64,000 bases of DNA from Bradyrhizobium sp. cir1. Lineage in GTDB: Bacteria; Pseudomonadota; Alphaproteobacteria; Rhizobiales; Xanthobacteraceae. How positions within the stretch are numbered: position 1 is the stretch's first letter; each line of letters begins with the position of its first letter. This document shows, one piece after another, positions 32,983 to 41,512 of the stretch. The stretch is taken from contig NZ_JACIHE010000028.1 of NCBI RefSeq assembly GCF_014198245.1, positions 16,640 through 80,639 on the forward strand, given 5' to 3'. The translations under genes were made by a program, and so were the position numbers. Below the pieces are notes generated by a model, which saw only the letters and a list, made by a program, of their open reading frames with translations, was not told the DNA's origin and ran no database searches.

Positions 32983-33462
32983 TCAGCCAGCCTTCAAATC
33001 CGTCAGCGGCAGCTTCGAGCTTTCCTTCAGACGGTCGAGCACGATCGAGGAGCGCACATGCGCGACGCTCTGATGCGGCATCAAGACGTCGTTGACGAGG
33101 TTGGAGAGGCCCTTGAGATCGCGCAGCACGGCCTTGAGCACATAGTCGGCATCGCCCGTCAGCGAGTACGCTTCCTGGATCTCGTCGATCCGGTTCACCA
33201 GCGCGCGGAAGCGTTTTGAGTTGTCGGGCGAATGCGTCGCGAGCCCAACCTGGATGAAGGCGATCACGCCGAAGCCGAGTGCCTCGCTGGAGAGATCGGC
33301 GTGATAGCCCGATATCACCTTCTCCTCCTCCAGCCGCATCCGCCGCCGCGAGCATTGCGAGGCGGAGAGGCCTGCGAGGTCGGCCAGCTCCTGGTTGGTG
33401 AGGCGGCCGTCGTCCTGCAGTGCGGTCAGGATCTTGAGGTCGAAGGCGTCCACGGAAATCAT
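32983..33462 (-). CDS. Lrp/AsnC family regulator
   Basis: The product has 159 residues from the ATG at 33462; the open frame upstream runs into the promoter region and hppD. The helix-turn-helix includes DDGRLTNQELADLAGLSASQ and CSRRRMRLEEEKVI. A RAM-type effector domain follows (VIAFIQVGLATHSPDNSKRF, EAYSLTGDADYVLKAVLRD). It is divergent from hppD, 122 bases away, with a palindrome between them, so it probably responds to an aromatic amino acid and controls hppD. Confidence 0.88.
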   Translation of the reverse strand: MISVDAFDLKILTALQDDGRLTNQELADLAGLSASQCSRRRMRLEEEKVISGYHADLSSEALGFGVIAFIQVGLATHSPDNSKRFRALVNRIDEIQEAYSLTGDADYVLKAVLRDLKGLSNLVNDVLMPHQSVAHVRSSIVLDRLKESSKLPLTDLKAG

Positions 33463-33481
33463 GCGTGTTCTGTCCAATTGA

Positions 33482-33496
33482 TGCACGGATCGTGCA
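33482..33496. promoter_or_regulatory. Candidate Lrp-type operator upstream of hppD
   Basis: TGCACGGATCGTGCA has perfect TGCACG/CGTGCA arms around GAT. A related half (TTTGCACG) recurs about 35 bases further on. It lies 19 bases from the lrp start codon and about 90 from hppD, as expected for a site shared by divergent genes. Confidence 0.5.
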
Positions 33497-33584
33497 CATA
33501 ATAGCCAAATGCAATCCCGTTTGCACGCTCCTTGCGCGTCCGATGAAGGATAGTTCCTCCCCGGCAGCCATTTGGGAGAGCAGC

Positions 33585-34703
33585 ATGGGTCCGTTTCCGC
33601 ACGATGCACCGCCGGCCACTGTTAGTGCCGACAATCCGATGGGCACCGACGGCTTCGAGTTCGTCGAATATGCGCATCCCAATCCGGAAGAGCTGCACGC
33701 TTTGTTCAAGCTGATGGGCTATGCGCCCGTCGCGCGGCATAGAACCAAGAAGATCACCGTCTATCGCCAGGGCGACATCAACTATCTCGTCAACGAGGAG
33801 CCGGGCACCCACGGCTATGAGTTCGTCGCCGCGCACGGCCCCTGCGCGCCGTCGATGGCGTTTCGCGTGGTCGATGCCAAGGCGGCCTATGACCGCGCGA
33901 TTGCGCTCGGCGCCGAGCCGGCCGATGTATCATCCGCGCAGAAGACGCTCGATGTGCCCGCGATTAGGGGTATCGGCGGCAGCCTGCTGTATCTGGTCGA
34001 TCGTTATGGTGCGAAGGGTTCGGCCTATGATGCCGGGTTCGAATGGCTGGGCGCGCGCGATCCGCAGCCGGTCGGTGCCGGCCTGTTCTATCTCGATCAC
34101 CTCACCCACAACGTTCATCGCGGCCGCATGGACGTCTGGGCCGGCTTCTACGAAAAGCTGTTCAACTTCCGCCAGATCCGTTTCTTCGACATCGAGGGCC
34201 GCGCCTCCGGGCTGTTCTCGCGGGCACTGACCAGCCCGGACGGCAAGATCCGGATTCCGATCAACGAGGACGCCGGCGATTCCGGCCAGATCGAAGAATA
34301 TCTGAAGACCTATCGCGGCGAGGGCATCCAGCACATCGCCTGCGGCTGCCGCGACATCTACCGCACCATCGAAGGCCTGCGCGAGGCCGGCCTGCCCTTC
34401 ATGCCGTCGCCGCCAGACACCTATTTCGAGAAGGTCGACATGCGCCTGCCCAAGCATGGTGAGGATATCGCGCGGCTGCAGAAGAACGGCATCCTGATCG
34501 ACGGCGAAGGCGTGGTCGAGGGCGGCCAGACCAAGGTGCTGCTGCAGATCTTCTCGGCCAACGCGATCGGCCCGATCTTCTTCGAGTTCATCCAGCGCAA
34601 GGGCGACGACGGCTTTGGCGAAGGCAATTTCAAGGCCTTGTTCGAATCGATCGAGGAGGACCAGATCCGGCGCGGCGTGTTGAAGGTGGGGAACGCGGCG
34701 TAG
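33585..34703 (+). CDS. hppD: 4-hydroxyphenylpyruvate dioxygenase
   Basis: The protein has 372 residues from the ATG at 33585, which has GGGAG upstream. The two VOC-type halves are visible: the N-terminal half has FEFVEYAHPNPEELHALF and the C-terminal half holds the iron. The ligands are the His in LDHLTHNV, the His in GIQHIACGC and the Glu in FFEFIQRKGDDGFGEGNF (read to FEFIQRKG). It converts 4-hydroxyphenylpyruvate to homogentisate, feeding hmgA and fahA encoded upstream on the same strand but in a separate unit. An Lrp-type gene is divergent. Confidence 0.96.
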   Translation: MGPFPHDAPPATVSADNPMGTDGFEFVEYAHPNPEELHALFKLMGYAPVARHRTKKITVYRQGDINYLVNEEPGTHGYEFVAAHGPCAPSMAFRVVDAKAAYDRAIALGAEPADVSSAQKTLDVPAIRGIGGSLLYLVDRYGAKGSAYDAGFEWLGARDPQPVGAGLFYLDHLTHNVHRGRMDVWAGFYEKLFNFRQIRFFDIEGRASGLFSRALTSPDGKIRIPINEDAGDSGQIEEYLKTYRGEGIQHIACGCRDIYRTIEGLREAGLPFMPSPPDTYFEKVDMRLPKHGEDIARLQKNGILIDGEGVVEGGQTKVLLQIFSANAIGPIFFEFIQRKGDDGFGEGNFKALFESIEEDQIRRGVLKVGNAA

Positions 34704-34743
34704 GGCGCTGCACGATAACCACGCTCGCGCGTCATCCAAGGCC

Positions 34744-34789
34744 GTCGTCCCGGATCAGCGCTCCGCTCCGCTCGCTTGTCCGGGACGAC
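34744..34789. repeat. Palindromic repeat family 3, short copy
   Basis: GTCGTCCCGGATCAGCG ... CTTGTCCGGGACGAC is a short member of the family also found at 41101, 55779, 58217 and 58381. It lies between the convergent hppD and CoA-transferase genes. Confidence 0.8.
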
Positions 34790-34814
34790 AGTGGAGATGT
34801 TGGCGAGAGCATCC

Positions 34815-35939
34815 CTACTTCGCCGCCTTCCATTCCTTCGTCACCGCGGCGATCTCCGCCGCTTCCGGCTCCCGCACCGCCGACGGCGTCCGCGAGAATC
34901 TCGGCGCCGGTGCCGGCTGCTTCACGCCGTGGCGTTCGACGAAGACGTTGCGGGCGACCATGTGCGGATGCTCGGTGGCTTCCGACATGGTCAGCACCGG
35001 CGCGAAGCAGATGTCGGTGCCTTCCATGATCTTGCACCAGTCCTCGCGCGTCTTGCTCTTGAACACCGCCTTCAGCTTCTCCTTCAGCGCCGGCCAGGCC
35101 TTGCGCTCCATCTGCGCGTCGAAATCCGCATCCGTCAGCCCCGCATGCTCGCGCAGCAGCGCGTAGAACTGCGGCTCGATCGAGCCGATCGAGACGAAAT
35201 GGCCGCAGGCGCATTCATAGACGCCGTAGAAATGCGCGCCGCCGTCGAGGAAGTTCTGGTTGCGCCCCTCGGTCCAGCGGCCGATCGTGGTCATGTCGAA
35301 GAAGAACGACATCAGCGAGGCCGCGCCGTCGCACATCGCGGCGTCGACCACCTGGCCCTTGCCGGACTTCTGCGCTTCCAGCAATGCTGCGAGCACGCCG
35401 ACGACGAGATAGAGCGCGCCGCCGCCGAAATCACCGACCAGGTTGAGCGGCGGCACCGGCGCTTCCTTGGTGCCGATCGCGGCGAGCGCGCCGGTGATGG
35501 AGATGTAGTTGATGTCGTGGCCGGCGGCGTTCGCGAGCGGGCCTTCCTGGCCCCAGCCGGTCATGCGGCCGTAGACCAGCTTTGGATTGCGCGCGAGCGC
35601 CACGTCAGGGCCGAGCCCGAGCCGCTCCATCACGCCGGGACGAAAGCCTTCGACCAGCGCATCGGCGCTGGCGAGCAGGTCGAGCACCTCTGCGATCGCC
35701 GCCTTGTCCTTGAGGTCGAGCTCGATCACCTTGCGGCCGCGGCCCGCGACCGACTTCATGCTCTTCTTCGCGCCGACGCGGTCGAGCGTGACGACGTCGG
35801 CGCCCATGTCGGCCAGCATCATGCAGGCGAACGGGCCGGGGCCGATGCCCGCGAATTCGACGATGCGGAAGCCCGAGAGCGGGCCGGAGGTGCGGACGGA
35901 CGAGCCTTCTGATTTTTCTTGGGCGGGTTTATCGAGCAC
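34815..35939 (-). CDS. CaiB/BaiF CoA-transferase family, alpha-methylacyl-CoA racemase-like
   Basis: The protein has 374 residues. Family marks are LSGFRIVEFAGIGPGPFACM, MLADMGADVVTLDR, EGFRPGVMERLGLGPDV and GRMTGWGQEGPLANAAGHD. The His in AGHDINYISITGAL and the Asp in LVGDFGGGAL match the catalytic His/Asp pair of alpha-methylacyl-CoA racemases, rather than the Asp used by CoA-transferases. It therefore probably epimerises 2-methylacyl-CoA esters in branched-chain or sterol-type catabolism. It is monocistronic as far as seen, ending convergent to hppD. Confidence 0.88.
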   Translation of the reverse strand: MLDKPAQEKSEGSSVRTSGPLSGFRIVEFAGIGPGPFACMMLADMGADVVTLDRVGAKKSMKSVAGRGRKVIELDLKDKAAIAEVLDLLASADALVEGFRPGVMERLGLGPDVALARNPKLVYGRMTGWGQEGPLANAAGHDINYISITGALAAIGTKEAPVPPLNLVGDFGGGALYLVVGVLAALLEAQKSGKGQVVDAAMCDGAASLMSFFFDMTTIGRWTEGRNQNFLDGGAHFYGVYECACGHFVSIGSIEPQFYALLREHAGLTDADFDAQMERKAWPALKEKLKAVFKSKTREDWCKIMEGTDICFAPVLTMSEATEHPHMVARNVFVERHGVKQPAPAPRFSRTPSAVREPEAAEIAAVTKEWKAAK

Positions 35940-36080
35940 GTTGTTGTTTCCTCGGGTCGCGGGCGAATGCCGGTGATCCGGCCAGCGCCTCTGACGTTGC
36001 TCTTGGTGGCGAGTTAATCGGCTGATTAACTTTTCTCGCCTTCACGCCAGCGAGGCAAGCGGTTTTCATGCCGCATGGCC

Positions 36081-36114
36081 AAATAAAAGCGGCGCGCACC
36101 GAAGTGCGCGCCGC
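36081..36114 (-). terminator. Rho-independent terminator of the molybdenum hydroxylase operon
   Basis: On the minus strand GCGGCGCGCAC, a TTCG tetraloop and GTGCGCGCCGC form a perfect 11-bp stem followed by TTTTATTT. It lies about 85 bases past the stop of the medium subunit gene. Confidence 0.85.
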
Positions 36115-36150
36115 GGAAAATTTGCGTCGAGGCGCTGGAGCGCTCTATTC

Positions 36151-36199
36151 GAGCATGATCTTGCCGGAAAACCGCTTCACACTTTTCCGGATCATGCTC
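36151..36199. repeat. Palindromic repeat family 1, copy B, overlapping a stop codon
   Basis: GAGCATGATCTTGCCGGAAA ... TTTTCCGGATCATGCTC is the inverted counterpart of 18183-18227. Its right arm includes two bases of the stop codon of the medium subunit gene (36198-36200). Confidence 0.85.
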
Positions 36200-36998
36200 A
36201 GCCCGCAGCAGCCACCGCACGCTGCGCCATCACCTTGACGAGGTTGGCCCGGTACTCCGACGTGCCGTGGATATCGGACAGAAGTCCGCTCGCCGGAATG
36301 CTGACGCCGTCGATCGCCGAAGGCGACCAGTTCGCCTTGAGGGCGGTTTCGATGGCGCCAACCCGCATCACGCCGCTTTGTGACGCGCCGGTCACGGCCA
36401 CGCGAACGTCGCCCGACTTGGTCTGGGCAACGAACACGCCGGTGAGTGCAAAGCGCGAGGCGGGATGTGGGAATTTTGCGTAGCCCGCTTTCGCCGGAAT
36501 CGGGAACGAGACGGCGGTGATGATCTCGCCGTCCTCGAGTGCCGTCGAGAACAGGCCTTTGAAGTAGTCGTCCGCGGCAATCGAGCGCTTGTTGGTCTTG
36601 ATCGTCGCGCCCAGCGCCAGCGTCGCGGCCGGATAGTCCGCGGCGGGGTCGTTGTTGGCCAGCGAGCCGCCGATCGTGCCGCGATAGCGCACGGCGGGAT
36701 CGCCGATCAGCGAGGCCAGATAGGCGAGCGCGGGAATCGCCTTCTTCGCGGCGTCGCTGGTCGCCACATCGTAATGCGGCGTGGCGGCCTTGATCGTCAG
36801 CGTGTCGCCGGAGGCCTCGACGCCGATCATGTCCTTGATCTTGCCAAGGTCGATGACGTCGGACGGGCTGGCGAGCCGTTGCTTCATGACAGGCAGCAGC
36901 GTCTGCCCGCCAGCGAGGAATTTGGCTTCGCTGCTCTTGCCGAAGAGGTTGGCGGCCTCGTCGACCGAGGAGGCGCGATGATAGGTGGTCTGGTACAT
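36198..36998 (-). CDS. Molybdenum hydroxylase medium (FAD) subunit, CoxM-like
   Basis: The protein has 266 residues. It has the FAD-binding pattern of the CoxM/xanthine dehydrogenase medium subunit: AKFLAGGQTLLPVMKQRLA, then the flavin loop TIGGSLANNDPAADYPAA, and a C-terminal CO_deh_flav_C domain. GAGGAGGAACGAAG precedes the ATG, 15 bases after the large subunit's stop, so it is the third gene of the operon. It passes electrons from the Fe-S subunit to an acceptor. Confidence 0.93.
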   Translation of the reverse strand: MYQTTYHRASSVDEAANLFGKSSEAKFLAGGQTLLPVMKQRLASPSDVIDLGKIKDMIGVEASGDTLTIKAATPHYDVATSDAAKKAIPALAYLASLIGDPAVRYRGTIGGSLANNDPAADYPAATLALGATIKTNKRSIAADDYFKGLFSTALEDGEIITAVSFPIPAKAGYAKFPHPASRFALTGVFVAQTKSGDVRVAVTGASQSGVMRVGAIETALKANWSPSAIDGVSIPASGLLSDIHGTSEYRANLVKVMAQRAVAAAG

Positions 36999-37013
36999 CT
37001 TCGTTCCTCCTCT

Positions 37014-39356
37014 TTAAGCCGCGTGGATCGTGCGCCACACCCGGTCAGGGGTCGCGGGCATTTCCAGATTGTTCTTGCCGATCGCATCCGTGATTGCGTT
37101 GATCACGGCCGCTGACGCCCCGATCGCGCCGGCCTCACCGCAACCCTTGATGCCTAGCGGATTGCCCGGGCATAGCGTCGTGGTGTGGGACAGGTTGAAG
37201 GAGGGCACATCGTCGGCGCGCGGCATGGCGTAGTCCATGAACGAGGCCGTCACCGGCTGGCCGTTGGCATCGTAGATCGCGTGCTCCAGCAATGCCTGCC
37301 CGATGCCTTGAACCAGGCCGCCATGGACCTGACCCTCGACGATCATCGGATTGATCAGCCGGCCGAAATCGTCGGCCGCGACGAAGTTGACGAAGGAAGT
37401 CTTGCCGGTGCCGGGATCGACCTCGAGCTCGCAGATATAGGTACCGGCCGGGAAGGTGAAGTTGGTCGGGTCGTAGAAGGCGCTTTCCTTCAGGCCGGGC
37501 TCCATTCCGTCAGGCAGATTGTGCGCGGTGTACGCCGCGAGTGCGACCATCGGGAAAGCGATGGCCTTGTCGGTGCCGGTCACCTTGAACTCGCCGTTCT
37601 CGATGACGATGTCGGCCTCCGACGCCTCCAGCGCATGCGCGGCGATCTTCTTGGCCTTGGACTCGACCTTCTCCATGGCCTTCAGGATCGCGGTGAGGCC
37701 GACGGCCGCCGACCGCGAGCCGTAGGTGCCCATGCCGAACTGCACCTTGTCGGTGTCGCCATGCACGATCGAGACCTGGCTGATGGGGACACCCAGGCGA
37801 TCCGCGACGAGCTGGCAGAACGTCGTCTCGTGACCCTGGCCGTGGCTGTGCGAGCCCGTCAGGATCTCGATGGTGCCGACCGGATTGACCCGCACCTCGG
37901 CCGATTCCCACAGGCCGACGCCGGCGCCCAGGCTGCCGACCGCCTTCGACGGCGCAATGCCGCAGGCCTCGATGTAGCAGGACACGCCGATGCCGCGCAG
38001 CTTGCCCTGTGACTTTGCCTGGGCCTTGCGTGCGGCGAAGCCGGCATAGTCGATCGCCTTCATCGCGGCGTCGAGCGAGGCATTAAAGTCGCCGGTGTCA
38101 TAGGCCATGATCACGGGCGTCTGGTGCGGGAACTGGGTGATGAAGTTGATCCGGCGCAGCGCGGCCGGATCGACCTTCAATTGCCGCGCCGCCGTCTCCA
38201 TCAGACGTTCGATCAGGTAGCTCGCCTCGGGGCGGCCCGCGCCGCGATAGGCGTCGACCGGCGTGGTGTTGGTGTAGACCCCGATCACCTCGGCATGGAT
38301 CGCCGGGATGTTGTACTGGCCCGACAGCAGCGTCGCATAGAGATAGGTCGGCACCGACGAGGAGAACAGCGACATGTAGGCGCCGAAATTGGCGTAGGTC
38401 TTCACCTTGAAGCCGATGATCTTGTTGCTGGCGTCGAACGCCATCTCGGCATGGGTGACATGGTCGCGGCCATGCGCGTCGGTGAGGAAGGCCTCGGTGC
38501 GGTCGCCGGTCCATTTCACGGGGCGGCCGACCTTCTTCGAGGCCCACAGCGTCACCATTTCTTCGGGGTAGATGAAGATCTTCGAGCCGAAGCCGCCGCC
38601 GACGTCGGGCGCGATCACGCGCAGCTTGTGCTCGGGGGCGATGTTGTAGAACGCCGACAGCACGAGGCGGGCGACGTGAGGGTTCTGCGACGTCGTGTAG
38701 AGCGTGAAATGCTCTTCCGCCGCGTCGTATTCGGCGATCGCCGCGCGCGGCTCCATCGCGTTGGGGGCGAGGCGGTTGTTGGTGACGTCGAGCTTCACGA
38801 CGTTGGCGGCCTTCGAGAAGGCGGCATTCACCGCGCCCTCGTCGCCGATCACCCAATCATAGACTTGGTTGCCGGGAGCCTCGGGATGAAGTTGCGGCGC
38901 GCCGGCCTTGATGGCGGCGTGGACGTCGGCAACCGCGGGAAGCTCCTCATAATCGACGACGACAGCTTCCGCCGCGTCGCGCGCGAGGTTCTTGTTGTCG
39001 GCGATCACGACGGCGACGGCCTGGCCGACGAAGCGCACCGTCTCCGGCGCCATCGCCGGCCAGGCGCCCATCTTCATCGGGCTGCCGTCCTTGGAGGTGA
39101 TGGCCCAGCCGCAGATGAGGTTGCCGACCTTGTCGTCGACGAGCTGCTGGCCCGTGAGCACCGCGACCACGCCCGGTATCTTCAGCGCGGCGGAGGAGTC
39201 GATCCCCTTCACCTTGGCGTGCGCATGCGGGCTGCGGATGAAATGGGCATGGGTCATGCCCAGCAATTTGATGTCGTCCACGTACCGGCCCTTGCCGGTG
39301 ATGAAACGCTTGTCTTCCTTGCGCACGACGCGCGCGCCGATGCCTTCAACACCCAT
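37014..39356 (-). CDS. Molybdenum hydroxylase large subunit, form II CoxL-like
   Basis: The protein has 780 residues. It has the aldehyde oxidase/xanthine dehydrogenase fold: GKGRYVDDIKLLGMTHAHFI, DVGGGFGSKIFIYPEE and the C-terminal GCGEAGAIGA with the catalytic Glu. The active-site loop reads AYRGAGRPEA, the form II type, not the AYRCSFR loop with the Cys of true CO dehydrogenases. It is therefore better called a CoxL-like hydroxylase with unknown substrate. GGGAGGACC precedes the ATG. The operon order is small, large, medium. Confidence 0.93.
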   Translation of the reverse strand: MGVEGIGARVVRKEDKRFITGKGRYVDDIKLLGMTHAHFIRSPHAHAKVKGIDSSAALKIPGVVAVLTGQQLVDDKVGNLICGWAITSKDGSPMKMGAWPAMAPETVRFVGQAVAVVIADNKNLARDAAEAVVVDYEELPAVADVHAAIKAGAPQLHPEAPGNQVYDWVIGDEGAVNAAFSKAANVVKLDVTNNRLAPNAMEPRAAIAEYDAAEEHFTLYTTSQNPHVARLVLSAFYNIAPEHKLRVIAPDVGGGFGSKIFIYPEEMVTLWASKKVGRPVKWTGDRTEAFLTDAHGRDHVTHAEMAFDASNKIIGFKVKTYANFGAYMSLFSSSVPTYLYATLLSGQYNIPAIHAEVIGVYTNTTPVDAYRGAGRPEASYLIERLMETAARQLKVDPAALRRINFITQFPHQTPVIMAYDTGDFNASLDAAMKAIDYAGFAARKAQAKSQGKLRGIGVSCYIEACGIAPSKAVGSLGAGVGLWESAEVRVNPVGTIEILTGSHSHGQGHETTFCQLVADRLGVPISQVSIVHGDTDKVQFGMGTYGSRSAAVGLTAILKAMEKVESKAKKIAAHALEASEADIVIENGEFKVTGTDKAIAFPMVALAAYTAHNLPDGMEPGLKESAFYDPTNFTFPAGTYICELEVDPGTGKTSFVNFVAADDFGRLINPMIVEGQVHGGLVQGIGQALLEHAIYDANGQPVTASFMDYAMPRADDVPSFNLSHTTTLCPGNPLGIKGCGEAGAIGASAAVINAITDAIGKNNLEMPATPDRVWRTIHAA

Positions 39357-39440
39357 GTCTGGTCCTCCCGACCGGAAATTTCCTTGACCGCGCTGTCCAT
39401 CGACAGCTGCGGCGGTGGTTCTGCTTTCGAGGCGCGCCGC

Positions 39441-39926
39441 TTACTCGGCCGCCTGCGAGACCTTCATGCGGCCGGCTGCATCCAGCACGGCCTTGACGAT
39501 GTTGTGGTAGCCAGTGCAGCGGCAGATATTGCCCTCGAGCTCGTGGCGGACGGTGGCCTCGTCGAGCTGTCCGCCATAGCGATGCACGATGTCGATCGCC
39601 GACATGATCATGCCCGGGGTGCAATAGCCGCACTGCAGGCCGTGATTGTCGCGGAAGGCGGCCTGCATCGGGTGCAGCTCGTCGCCCTTGGCGATGCCCT
39701 CGATGGTGGTGACGGTGGCGCCGTCGGCCTGGCCCGCCAGCATGGTGCAGGATTTCACCGCGCGGCCGTCCATGTGCACGACGCAGGCGCCACACTGGCT
39801 GGTGTCGCAGCCGACATGGGTTCCGGTCAGGTTGAGGTGATCGCGCAGCAGATGGACCAGCAGCGTGCGGTCCTCGACATCGACAGCCACGGCCTTGCCG
39901 TTCACTGTCAGTTTGACTGTAGACAC
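39441..39926 (-). CDS. Molybdenum hydroxylase small (2Fe-2S) subunit, CoxS-like
   Basis: The protein has 161 residues with a GTG start preceded by GGGAGGTA. The plant-type ferredoxin domain has CDTSQCGACVVHMDG plus a distal Cys (VKSCTML). The second, helical [2Fe-2S] domain has LQCGYCTPGMIMSA and NICRCTGYHNIV. All eight cysteines are present. It passes electrons from the molybdenum centre to the FAD subunit. It is first in the operon, 84 bases ahead of the large subunit gene. Confidence 0.94.
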   Translation of the reverse strand: MSTVKLTVNGKAVAVDVEDRTLLVHLLRDHLNLTGTHVGCDTSQCGACVVHMDGRAVKSCTMLAGQADGATVTTIEGIAKGDELHPMQAAFRDNHGLQCGYCTPGMIMSAIDIVHRYGGQLDEATVRHELEGNICRCTGYHNIVKAVLDAAGRMKVSQAAE

Positions 39927-40619
39927 GTGAGTACCTCCCGGATGTTTGTAGTTATTCTAATTAGAGACAGCGCGAACGAAACTTTGCAACTGGGTTTTTG
40001 CCGACCGCGGTCATGGAAGGGTCATGGTGGCTGCCACCGCAGGCGCGATTGGTCACGACGCTCCGCGCCGCCGCGGGTGCGACGTTGCAGGGAGCTCCGG
40101 AAAGGATGGTGCTTGGTCTGTGATGGCGCGTTCGACCGCCCTGGCGCGAAACGTTCCTGGCGCGAAACTTCTCGGACGTCGGGCGCCTTGCGCGTCGTTT
40201 CTCCCTTGATGCCTCGTTCGTTGTCACGAATAGGAGCACGCGCTTACGCCCTTGTAATCGCGATCTTGGTAGTAGGTAGTGGCGAGCTAAGTCATTGATT
40301 TTACTTACGGCGATGCAGCAAACCGTTGCCGACAGGCTGCGCCGGCCGCGTGTTGCGACTCGAACAGTCCACTCCGTCATTCCGGGGCCCGAGCGAAGCG
40401 AGGGAGCCCGGAATCCATCGAGCGTCAGAGTAGGTGGACGGATGGATTCCGGGCTCGCGACCATCGGGCCGCGCTTCGCGCGGACCTGTTGGTCGCGCCC
40501 CGGAATGACATTGAATGAATGAGACGCGGCAAGGCAGGACTAGTACTTCCTGGCGATTGATCGCAGCCGGGCGTCCCCCTAGTCGAACCTCACAAGCAAC
40601 GGCAAAAGGGGTGGAAGCG
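39927..40619. other. 693-bp intergenic region between divergent cox-type genes
   Basis: I see no supported gene here. Short open frames in 39960-40300 show no recognisable domain. The right half contains the palindromic element at 40376-40509. Promoters for both the hydroxylase operon and the CoxG-like gene must lie here. Confidence 0.6.
40376..40509. repeat. Palindromic repeat family 2, copy B
   Basis: GTCATTCCGGGGCCCGAGCG, an inner CCCGGAATCCATC/GATGGATTCCGGG pair and a terminal CGCCCCGGAATGAC form a nested inverted repeat related to 19161-19263. Confidence 0.85.
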
Positions 40620-41069
40620 ATGCAGATGAACGACAGTCAGCGGATCCCGGCCTCGAAGACCACGGTGTGGGCCGCGCTCAACGATCCCGATATTCTCAGG
40701 CGCTGCATTCCCGGCTGCCAATCGCTCGAGATGGCATCGCCGACGGAGATGACGGCGACCGTGGTGCTGAAGGTCGGTCCGGTGAAGGCGACGTTCAGCG
40801 GCAAGGTGACGCTGACCGATATCGATGCGCCCAACGGCTACCGCATCGTCGGCGAAGGCGCCGGCGGCGTCGCGGGCTTTGCCAAGGGCGGTGCGAAGGT
40901 CAGGCTGGAAGAAGAATCGCCCGACGTCACCATCCTGCACTACGAGGCCGACGCGCAGATCGGCGGCAAGCTCGCGCAGCTCGGCTCGCGGCTGATCGAC
41001 TCGACGTCGCGAAAACTCGCCGCGAACTTCTTCGAAAGCTTTGCGGCGGTGGTAGCGCCATCATCGTGA
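40620..41069 (+). CDS. CoxG-like SRPBCC protein
   Basis: The product has 149 residues from the ATG at 40620 (an ATG 6 bases later is also possible; the frame is open from 40515). It matches the CoxG/SRPBCC family: RIPASKTTVWAALNDPDILR, RCIPGCQSLEMASP, GPVKATFSGKVTL and GGVAGFAKGGAKVRL. CoxG recruits accessory proteins to the membrane in CO dehydrogenase maturation. The usual C-terminal membrane helix is missing; the protein ends at FESFAAVVAPSS. It is divergent from the hydroxylase operon and is probably involved in its assembly or in ligand binding. Confidence 0.85.
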   Translation: MQMNDSQRIPASKTTVWAALNDPDILRRCIPGCQSLEMASPTEMTATVVLKVGPVKATFSGKVTLTDIDAPNGYRIVGEGAGGVAGFAKGGAKVRLEEESPDVTILHYEADAQIGGKLAQLGSRLIDSTSRKLAANFFESFAAVVAPSS

Positions 41070-41512
41070 CCGATGCACGCGGTGCCGTCTCATCTCAGTC
41101 GTCGTCCCGGACAAGCGTAAGCGCATATCCGGGACCCATAACCACAGGCCGACGTGGTTACGGGGACTCGGAGTTATCAGCCTCCGCCAAACCAAATTCT
41201 GTGGTTATGGGTCCCGGATCAGCGCTCACTTCGTTCGCTTGTCCGGGACGACGACCGAGTGCGAGGCGATATCGTCGTCCTCACACCGCTTGGTGCGTTT
41301 TGCACTGCAGATCAAGGCAAAGACGCGAGGCAGGACAACGAGATGAGCGGCGAAAGCCGCCAATGTTCTGCACTACTACCTTCCGCCTATACTAAGCGCG
41401 AAAAGGCGATGCTGTAATTTCCAGCGATGGCTCGCAGGAAAACTGCACATCACGAGCGCAGCGCGCTCAGGCGCCCAACGAGGCGTGCCCAACAACACCG
41501 CGGAGGGAATAC
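41070..41512. other. Gap upstream of the PQQ dehydrogenase gene
   Basis: The left part is the palindromic element at 41101-41255. The remainder (about 41256-41512) has no clear gene and should hold the promoter of the dehydrogenase unit. I could not pick out a convincing -35/-10 pair. Confidence 0.5.
41101..41255. repeat. Palindromic repeat family 3, long copy
   Basis: GTCGTCCCGGACAAGCG at the left pairs with CGCTTGTCCGGGACGAC at the right. The inner GGGACCCATAACCACAG pairs with CTGTGGTTATGGGTCCC. Related copies are at 34744, 55779, 58217 and 58381. Confidence 0.85.

Noticed and set aside
37014..39926. Calling the hydroxylase a carbon monoxide dehydrogenase
   Set aside because: The active-site loop is AYRGAGR (form II) and lacks the cysteine loop of proven CO dehydrogenases, so only a cox-like label is given.
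40024..40209. Short open frame in the gap between coxS-like and CoxG-like genes
   Set aside because: It has no ribosome site or domain; the opposite strand is equally open. It is not supported as a gene.
38124..40298. 724-codon open frame opposite the hydroxylase large subunit gene
   Set aside because: It spans the large and small subunit genes and the gap beyond. It lacks any domain and shows shadow-type composition.
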